DNA of 35,988 bases, taken from contig JAACVZ010000005.1 of assembly GCA_009992235.1 (NCBI GenBank), forward strand, positions 1 through 35,988. The letters run 5' to 3'. The DNA is from Candidatus Saccharimonadota bacterium. Lineage in GTDB: Bacteria; Patescibacteriota; Saccharimonadia; Saccharimonadales; Saccharimonadaceae. Below the pieces are notes generated by a model. The model was not told where the DNA came from. It saw only the letters and a program-made list of their open reading frames with translations, and did no database searches. The translations under genes and the position numbers were made by a program. Position 1 is the stretch's first letter, and every line of letters begins with the position of its first letter. This document shows positions 30,533-35,988 of this stretch, one piece after another.

Positions 30533-31646
30533 AATTCCATTTATTAAACCCTCGTTTCCTAAAGCAGAAGAAATAACGGCAGACTACATGCGCATTATTA
30601 AGTCCAATTGGTATACAAATTTTGGACCCTTCGAGAAAAAGTTTACAGAAGAAGTGGCTGGGTACGTTGGTCAAGGTGCACAGGTGGCCACGGCCGCAAA
30701 TGCAACACTGGGTATTGACCTTGCCGTAAGAGCGTTGTTAGTAAAGAATCAAGAAACAGATAACTATGTAATAATGCCTTCATTTACTTTTGCTGCCGGG
30801 GTAGAGGTTCTGGTAAGTCAAGGCTACACGCCTGTTTTTATAGACATAGACGTAAACACATGGCAGCCTTCGATCAAACAAGCGAAAAGATTCGTAGAGC
30901 AAAACAAAGATAAGGTTAGGGGTATTCTACTTTGTAATGTGTTCGGTGTGGGTGGTGTAGAGGTTGATGATTGGGAAAATTTTGCTAAAATGGCTGGATT
31001 ACCTTTGATTATAGACTCTGCGGCCGGTTTTGGGTCAGAGTATAAAGAGGGTGTGCCAGTGGGTGTAAAGGGTGACTGCGAGGTCTTTTCTCTTCACGCC
31101 ACTAAGCCATTTTGTGTGGGCGAGGGAGCCTTAGTGGTTAGCAGAAACGCCGAACTTGTTGCTAGGATTCGTAAACTTCAGAATTTTGGGTTTAATGATC
31201 AAGTAATAGAAGGAATTGGCACAAACGCCAAGCTACAGGAAATAAACTGTGCAATAGGGTGTCGACAGCTGGTCGGATTTTCTAAAAGAATCCAAGCGAG
31301 GAGGCGAACGTTGGTCCGATATAAAAAAGAGCTTTCAAAACTAGGGGCATCCTTTCAGCGTAATGACGAACTTTCTGCTGTTGCTTTTGCTTCCGTGGTA
31401 TTCCACACCTCAGAAAATGCTGAGGCCGTCCTCGGGGCTTTATCGCAAAATGGGGTAGAGGCGCGCTCCTACTACCGGCCGCTTCATTTTCAGCCGATCT
31501 TTAAAGATAAAACTAAGCAAGCCGACAGTTTGGACGTTACTGAAATGATAGCCTCGAGAATAGTGTCACTCCCCGTTCACGACAATATGTCAGAAGAAGA
31601 TCAAACTACAATTATAGATACTATAAAGACCTGCCTCGAGCCGTAA
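30522..31646 (+). CDS. DegT/DnrJ/EryC1/StrS sugar aminotransferase
   Basis: The 374-residue PLP-dependent enzyme transfers an amino group to a nucleotide keto-sugar. The start IPFIKPSFPKAEEI and GPFEKKFTEEVAGYVG are typical, ATAANATLGIDLA forms the phosphate-binding turn, IIDSAAGFGS carries the cofactor aspartate, and Lys195 in SLHATKPF is the Schiff-base lysine. The C-terminus has YYRPLHFQP and VSLPVHDNMSEED. It starts at GTG 30522, 11 bases inside the acyltransferase gene, with only a weak AAGGG upstream. The coupling indicates they work in sequence on one nucleotide sugar. The 4,6-dehydratase that makes its substrate is not in the window. Confidence 0.93.
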   Translation: MKSKIPFIKPSFPKAEEITADYMRIIKSNWYTNFGPFEKKFTEEVAGYVGQGAQVATAANATLGIDLAVRALLVKNQETDNYVIMPSFTFAAGVEVLVSQGYTPVFIDIDVNTWQPSIKQAKRFVEQNKDKVRGILLCNVFGVGGVEVDDWENFAKMAGLPLIIDSAAGFGSEYKEGVPVGVKGDCEVFSLHATKPFCVGEGALVVSRNAELVARIRKLQNFGFNDQVIEGIGTNAKLQEINCAIGCRQLVGFSKRIQARRRTLVRYKKELSKLGASFQRNDELSAVAFASVVFHTSENAEAVLGALSQNGVEARSYYRPLHFQPIFKDKTKQADSLDVTEMIASRIVSLPVHDNMSEEDQTTIIDTIKTCLEP

Positions 31647-31704
31647 GGTTATTGATGACGATCTTACGCAATATTAACAATAAAGCTACTACGAGGTTCC
31701 ATCG

Positions 31705-32541
31705 ATGTCAAAAAAATCACTCACTGTAATTATTCCATATAAAAATCAACAGCTTATTACTATATGCGCTGTAGATTCACTGCTTGGAGGACTTGGGTCA
31801 GCCTGGCAGCTTGAGGTTCTTCTTGTTAACAATAGGTCAAGCCCGGGCGAGGTTGATGCTATTGCTAAAAAATATAGAGATGATAAAAGAGTTTCGCTAT
31901 TAGACTATGATAAAAGGTTTAATTTTCAAAAAATAAATAACTGGGCGGCAAAACAAGCTTCTCACGATATAATCCTATTTCTTAACAATGACACTGAACT
32001 TGTAGAAGGTAGCGAAGGGCTTATTGAGCGAATGTACAGTAAGAGTCGTTTAGCAGGCGTAGGTGCTGTTGGTTGTGTATTGCTATATGGCGACGAGAAG
32101 CACATACAGCACGGTGGCGTATATCTTAGTAATGGCGGTATGGCAGAGCATCTATATGCTAAAAACTCGTTAAGAAGTTTGCTGCGTAATAACGAAGAGC
32201 ACCGACTAAAAGAGGATGCACCAAGAACCGCCGTAACAGCTGCTTGCTTAATGATTGAAAAGACTAAATTCTTGGCAGTCGAGGGATTTAATGAGGATTT
32301 TGTAATTGGTGGGGGTGACGTCGATTTATGTATAAGGTTAAATCGAGCAGGCTATCAAACATGGTGCCTTGGCGTGGGCAGCAGTGCCGTTGACTATATA
32401 CTCCATAAAGAAAGCATAACAAGGGTTGGAATAAAATTACCTTGGAGCGACTACGTACAGTCCTACAGGTCGTATATCAGGGGACTGGACGATAAATTAG
32501 TTGACCCGTACATACTAAGTTCAGAAATAGAGGAGAACTAG
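31705..32541 (+). CDS. GT2 glycosyltransferase
   Basis: The 278-residue protein begins LTVIIPYKNQQLITICAVDSL. It has NNRSS in the nucleotide-binding strand, FNFQKINNWAAKQA, the metal motif FLNNDTEL and the acceptor segment FVIGGGDVDLCIRLNRAG, all typical of GT2. There is no membrane helix. Its stop lies directly before the next start, so it pairs with the WsaF-like gene. The 58 bases before it contain no hairpin. Sugar specificity is not visible. Confidence 0.9.
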   Translation: MSKKSLTVIIPYKNQQLITICAVDSLLGGLGSAWQLEVLLVNNRSSPGEVDAIAKKYRDDKRVSLLDYDKRFNFQKINNWAAKQASHDIILFLNNDTELVEGSEGLIERMYSKSRLAGVGAVGCVLLYGDEKHIQHGGVYLSNGGMAEHLYAKNSLRSLLRNNEEHRLKEDAPRTAVTAACLMIEKTKFLAVEGFNEDFVIGGGDVDLCIRLNRAGYQTWCLGVGSSAVDYILHKESITRVGIKLPWSDYVQSYRSYIRGLDDKLVDPYILSSEIEEN

Positions 32542-33882
32542 ATGAAAAAAAACGCACTAAGAGCTGTTCGAAAAATCGCACGTATATCGGGCCGTTTTGC
32601 ATATAGAGGAGCAAAAATTTTTGAAAAGGTTGAACACAAATCAACGAAATTGATTTTAGGCTCCGCCTTGTTGGATATGGAGCGTGGTCGACAGGTTATA
32701 TCTGTAGATGGACTATTATCCCAGCATCTCCCGCAGGCGATGAACGTTTATCCGGCTCTTCCAGAAAAAGATAGACAACCAGCATTAACTTTATTTATTC
32801 CGACTCTTAGCAACGAGCTAATATTCGGCGGAATCGCAACAGCGCTAATTGTTGCTGTGAAATTCGCAAAGAAAGCCAAGCTTAATCTTAGGGTTGTTCA
32901 AACGTTTAAATATGGAACGGCAGACGTGCGTGGATTTTTGGATAGCAAGGGTATTAAGTTTAACGGTGACATAGTAGTTGAAGACGTATCTCAGAAGAAT
33001 AATAATAAGAAAGTTTTTATAGATATTCATCCTGATGATATTTTTATGGCGTCTGCGTGGGCGGATGCCTACGTCATAGACAGACTTCCTACTCGCAAGA
33101 AATTTATTTACCTAATGCAAGACTTCGAGCCAATTTTCTATCCGAATGGTGACGAGCGTATACGAGCAGAATCTACCTACCGGTCAAAAAATTATGTTTC
33201 AATATGTAATACAAAATTGCTTTATGACCACATCTCAAGCCAGAATTACGACGGATTTAATAACACGTTTAAAACTTGGTTTGAGCCAGCTGTTGCACTA
33301 GAAAAAAGAAAGCGGCACAGCTCTAATACGATCAAAAAAACACTGTTTATTTACGGAAGACCCAGGGTGAAAAGAAACTTATTCTTGGCTGCTATTGAGG
33401 CGGTAAATAACGCCACTCAGATAGATGAGTTTGATGTTGACGCCTGGAATATTTATATCGCCGGTGAAGACGGGGTGCCGGACATACAACTAGATAGTGG
33501 TGCTCGTGTTGTGAATTTGGGAAAAATGCCACTCGATGAGTATTATAAGTTTGTGCGCACGGTCGATGTGGCGGTGTCGCCCATGATGGCGCCGCACCCT
33601 AATTACCCAACGCTCGAGTTTGCGTCGGTTGGCGCACGGGTTATTACGACTTCTTTTGGTGTTAAACAGAGCCTATCGATGTATTCGGACTGTATTGTGG
33701 TTGTTGATCCAGACGTAGGTGCGATAACGCGCGCTCTGGTTGATGAGATAGTAAAAGCCAAGGATGGGGCTGTTAAAAATACGGATGGGGGCGAGATTAA
33801 ATTAGTAACAGCAAGCTGGGACGATAACTTAGAGGATCCTGTCGATCGGGTACTGAATCACTTAACGGACAGAGTTGTATAG
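32542..33882 (+). CDS. WsaF-like rhamnosyltransferase (GT-B)
   Basis: The 446-residue protein resembles WsaF, the rhamnosyltransferase of S-layer glycan loci. The N-terminal domain carries LTLFIPTLSNELIFGGIATAL, the linker region FIYLMQDFEPIFYP, and the C-terminal domain LFIYGRPRVKRNLF and the donor loop MMAPHPNYPTLEFASVGARVI. Residues 1-45 are basic and may bind membrane. In the known case it adds rhamnose to a polymer chain; here the exact sugar is inferred only from homology. It starts directly after the upstream stop (TAG then ATG), with GAGGAG upstream. The last 21 bases overlap the convergent gene. Confidence 0.85.
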   Translation: MKKNALRAVRKIARISGRFAYRGAKIFEKVEHKSTKLILGSALLDMERGRQVISVDGLLSQHLPQAMNVYPALPEKDRQPALTLFIPTLSNELIFGGIATALIVAVKFAKKAKLNLRVVQTFKYGTADVRGFLDSKGIKFNGDIVVEDVSQKNNNKKVFIDIHPDDIFMASAWADAYVIDRLPTRKKFIYLMQDFEPIFYPNGDERIRAESTYRSKNYVSICNTKLLYDHISSQNYDGFNNTFKTWFEPAVALEKRKRHSSNTIKKTLFIYGRPRVKRNLFLAAIEAVNNATQIDEFDVDAWNIYIAGEDGVPDIQLDSGARVVNLGKMPLDEYYKFVRTVDVAVSPMMAPHPNYPTLEFASVGARVITTSFGVKQSLSMYSDCIVVVDPDVGAITRALVDEIVKAKDGAVKNTDGGEIKLVTASWDDNLEDPVDRVLNHLTDRVV

Positions 33883-35850
33883 ATCAGCGGCGATTAGTCG
33901 AATCTCTTCAAGTCTTGGATGAGAATCCATTGTTTGTATAGCTCTACTAATTCGGTGTTGGCCGTATCTAAGCACATTTTTTTCCATACCTTTTTTCATT
34001 AACGCTATACGCTCTGCTCCTACAAAGCTTTTTGATTTTGCATGGTAGACGTAGGTGTCCAAGCTGATGGCGAGACCGAATCCGGCATCAGACGCTCGGA
34101 AACAATAGTCGTTCTCTTCACCGTAACCTCTGGGAAATCTTTCCTTATCAAAATACCCGATAGAATCAATAACCGTTCTTTTTATTCCAAAACAAAAACC
34201 ATGCACGAGAGGCACGCGTATGTAGGGTTGCGGCCCAGCATTCTTTTCACATAAATTATTTAACTTCTCTGCAGTTATGCCTTTTGGCAGAGCGTTGGTA
34301 GCGGTTTGATTGTCGGAATTTTTATGTGTGGGTATAGATTGGTGACTGGCTGCTGAGGATAAGGGTCCAACGATACCTATATCATTAGATGAATATGCGC
34401 ATCTAGCCATTTTTCTTGTCCAGTTTTTTGTAACGACGGTATCGCTATTAAGCAGGATAACAAAATCAGCACTCGACATCTTGATGCCCTGTGAGGCGGC
34501 ACTCGTATAGCCGGTCGCTTTTTTGTTTGTCTTCAGGTTTACCCATTTGGCATTTTTGTGCGTGAACCTCCTTAGGAATTGAGTCGTCTCACTATCAGAC
34601 CCGTCGTTAACGATAATCAACTGCGTGTGTGGTTCAAGGTGTTTCTCTACAGACTCGAGACACGTTTTAACGTCGTCTAGCGCGTTGTGAACGCAATAGA
34701 CGATATCTATACTAGCCGCAGACTTCTTCTTGAGTTTGGCTGCTTTAACAGCATTTGGATCTTGCTGTTTGGCGCCGACGCGTGAAGATAGTTCGGCTAG
34801 AAGGTTAGAAATGTCTTGTCCGTGACGAGTTAGACTTAGAGCTTTATTATTTCGAGTAGTGTTCGGGTGGGGCATCAACGGCACCCACTTGATTTCGTGC
34901 GTGTCGAGCGCATACCCGACACTTAACTGGTCTCTATTACTGAACGTGTCGATTTGTTTCCACCATTCGTCAAGAAATAGTTGTAGTTCTGGCTTGCGCA
35001 GGTCATATACAAGAAAGTTTGTCTCAAGCAATGTTTCAGATTCATAGCCCTGTTTACGATAAAAATCAACCTGGCTATTAATTGAAGCGGGGTCGCCTTT
35101 TGACGCCTTGAGGCACTCGTCGGCTTCGTCGTACACACTTTTTCTGAGAGGGTGTCTTAACCCACCAAGCGCTACGTTCGCCGTTAGTACCTTTTCTACG
35201 TAGGGATATATATCACCAAGAATCATAATATTTGCATCTATCCAAACGGCTATATCATATTCCGGAAGCAGTTTGTGGGGGTTTGTTTTTACGTAACGAG
35301 CGCTCCTCGTATTGTCAAAATCAATATAGGGAAGAGGGCGCACGTCATAAAACCCCGGATTATCTACTGGTTTATCTGAAAAGATTATGTAGTCAAACCT
35401 GCTGTCTAGGGTGGCCGGGAGCTTTACTGAATCGTATCCACCAGAAATCGCGGTGAAAATAGCAATTTTCTTTGAGCGATTATGTTTTACATGTTTACTC
35501 TCGGATACATATTTCAGAATAGCTTGTTTGTATAGTTCGGGTTTTTTAATTCGACTTCGTATGCTAATCTCAGCGCTCTCGTTGCTAATAGCAAGCCATC
35601 GGACAAGGTCTTCTTGGTTTATGACAGTACCAAGCGGCAGCTCCTCTAGGGAGTTATTTAGTGTTAAAAATGCATCAGCCAATCTCCCGGCATTCTTTAA
35701 GGCAAGAGCCTTTGTGAGCACAGGGTCTTTAGGAAGGGTGATTTTTGTGCGCAGTTCTTCAAGCCTGGCGCGACTTTTTCTGGCAAGTGCAAATATATGA
35801 GCCTTTATTTTACCGCCTTTAATGCGCAGCTTATTTATATATTTGAACAT
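33862..35850 (-). CDS. two-domain glycosyltransferase: DUF616-like + GT2
   Basis: The 662-residue protein starts with a basic segment. It then has a DUF616/TOD1-like domain (about 125-335) with IAIFTAISGGYDSVKLP, YIIFSDKP, the YIDFDNTRSARYVKTNPHKLLP block and WIDANIMI as metal-site-like motif. A lysine-rich linker (about 360-380) leads to a GT2 domain (about 380-650) with DIVYCVHNALDDVKTCL, IVNDGSDSET, LNSDTVV and GYGEENDYCFRASDAG. Both halves look like sugar transferases, so one chain may add two sugars. AGGAGG lies 3 bases before ATG 35850, a strong and unusually complete ribosome-binding site for this region. The 3' end overlaps the convergent gene by 21 bases. Confidence 0.82.
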   Translation of the reverse strand: MFKYINKLRIKGGKIKAHIFALARKSRARLEELRTKITLPKDPVLTKALALKNAGRLADAFLTLNNSLEELPLGTVINQEDLVRWLAISNESAEISIRSRIKKPELYKQAILKYVSESKHVKHNRSKKIAIFTAISGGYDSVKLPATLDSRFDYIIFSDKPVDNPGFYDVRPLPYIDFDNTRSARYVKTNPHKLLPEYDIAVWIDANIMILGDIYPYVEKVLTANVALGGLRHPLRKSVYDEADECLKASKGDPASINSQVDFYRKQGYESETLLETNFLVYDLRKPELQLFLDEWWKQIDTFSNRDQLSVGYALDTHEIKWVPLMPHPNTTRNNKALSLTRHGQDISNLLAELSSRVGAKQQDPNAVKAAKLKKKSAASIDIVYCVHNALDDVKTCLESVEKHLEPHTQLIIVNDGSDSETTQFLRRFTHKNAKWVNLKTNKKATGYTSAASQGIKMSSADFVILLNSDTVVTKNWTRKMARCAYSSNDIGIVGPLSSAASHQSIPTHKNSDNQTATNALPKGITAEKLNNLCEKNAGPQPYIRVPLVHGFCFGIKRTVIDSIGYFDKERFPRGYGEENDYCFRASDAGFGLAISLDTYVYHAKSKSFVGAERIALMKKGMEKNVLRYGQHRISRAIQTMDSHPRLEEIRLIAADLYNSVR

Positions 35851-35885
35851 ACACCTCCTAGATAAGCGAAAAGCTAACTACAGCT

Positions 35886-35914
35886 ATTCTAACAGAGGTT
35901 AGGGGATTTTAAAA
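35886..35914 (-). promoter_or_regulatory. promoter of the 662-residue glycosyltransferase gene
   Basis: On the minus strand, the extended -10 TGT-TAGAAT (hexamer 35891-35886) and -35-like TTTTAA (35914-35909) are 17 bases apart. The leader would be about 28 nt and includes AGGAGG, so this is a leadered gene. Confidence 0.5.
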
Positions 35915-35932
35915 CCAACACCTTCGTCCCTA

Positions 35933-35944
35933 TAGTTATAACTA
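35933..35944. repeat. 12-bp palindrome near window end
   Basis: TAGTTATAACTA is a perfect palindrome in the noncoding end of the window (35851-35988), upstream of the glycosyltransferase promoter. It could be an operator or chance; no ORF is seen here. Confidence 0.3.
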
Positions 35945-35988
35945 GATACCGCCCTATCGCGTTCAGTGGCGGACGATGTATATAGTCT

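Noticed and set aside
1-35988. UGA recoded as glycine (code 25)
   Set aside because: Clear UGA stops end several genes in overlapping ATGA or GTGA junctions (for example near 5110, 5529 and 12779), and full-length family members result with UGA as stop.
1-35988. CRISPR arrays, insertion sequences or prophage
   Set aside because: I saw no regularly spaced repeats, transposase-like ORFs, terminal inverted repeats or phage structural genes.

Overview
The window most likely comes from a Candidatus Saccharibacteria (TM7 / Patescibacteria, CPR) chromosome, around the replication origin. The evidence is the order recF-dnaN-dnaA on the minus strand, divergent from rpmH-rnpA-yidC-jag; a neighbouring cluster of T4SS-pilin-like, PrgI, TraC-like and VirB4 proteins; very tight packing with overlapping stops; and many genes whose -10 box lies 6-9 bases before the start codon. 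UGA is used as an ordinary stop, so the UGA=Gly code of some other CPR lineages does not apply. The assignment rests on gene content and order, not on a database match.

Layout. 1-3.9 kb: a truncated type IV pilin-like protein, four minus-strand tRNAs (Ser-CGA, Arg-GCG, Ser-GCU, Ser-UGA), a GC-rich orphan ORF, a small membrane protein, one isolated T4SS pilin-like gene, comF, and a small heat-shock protein gene. 3.9-15.2 kb: a divergent type IV secretion-like locus. Five pilin-like genes read leftward. PrgI, a TraC-like protein, VirB4 ATPase, a 1006-residue membrane protein ending in a probable LAS-type zinc peptidase, a small anchored protein, a transglycosylase-CHAP hydrolase and another anchored protein read rightward. 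15.1-21.2 kb: recF, dnaN, dnaA, DnaA boxes on both sides of dnaA, then rpmH, rnpA, yidC and jag. 21.2-35.9 kb: a cell-surface polysaccharide locus with many glycosyltransferases, UDP-glucose dehydrogenase, GtrA/GtrB, a Wzm/Wzt ABC exporter, an amino-sugar aminotransferase and acyltransferase, and a WsaF-like rhamnosyltransferase. Embedded in it are a stand-alone PD-(D/E)xK nuclease and an unassigned structured RNA.

How it fits together. The secretion locus looks like an envelope-spanning apparatus equipped with two peptidoglycan-cutting modules. That would suit an epibiont living on other bacteria, but this is inference. The glycan locus would build a lipid-linked polysaccharide containing hexuronic acid and N-acylated amino sugars, and export it through Wzm/Wzt. 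No IS element, CRISPR array or prophage is visible. The most unusual items are the LAS peptidase fused to the secretion membrane protein, the six-member pilin family with a conserved two-cysteine pattern, the 15-bp inverted repeat between the two halves of the secretion locus, and the structured RNA near 22.3-22.4 kb.
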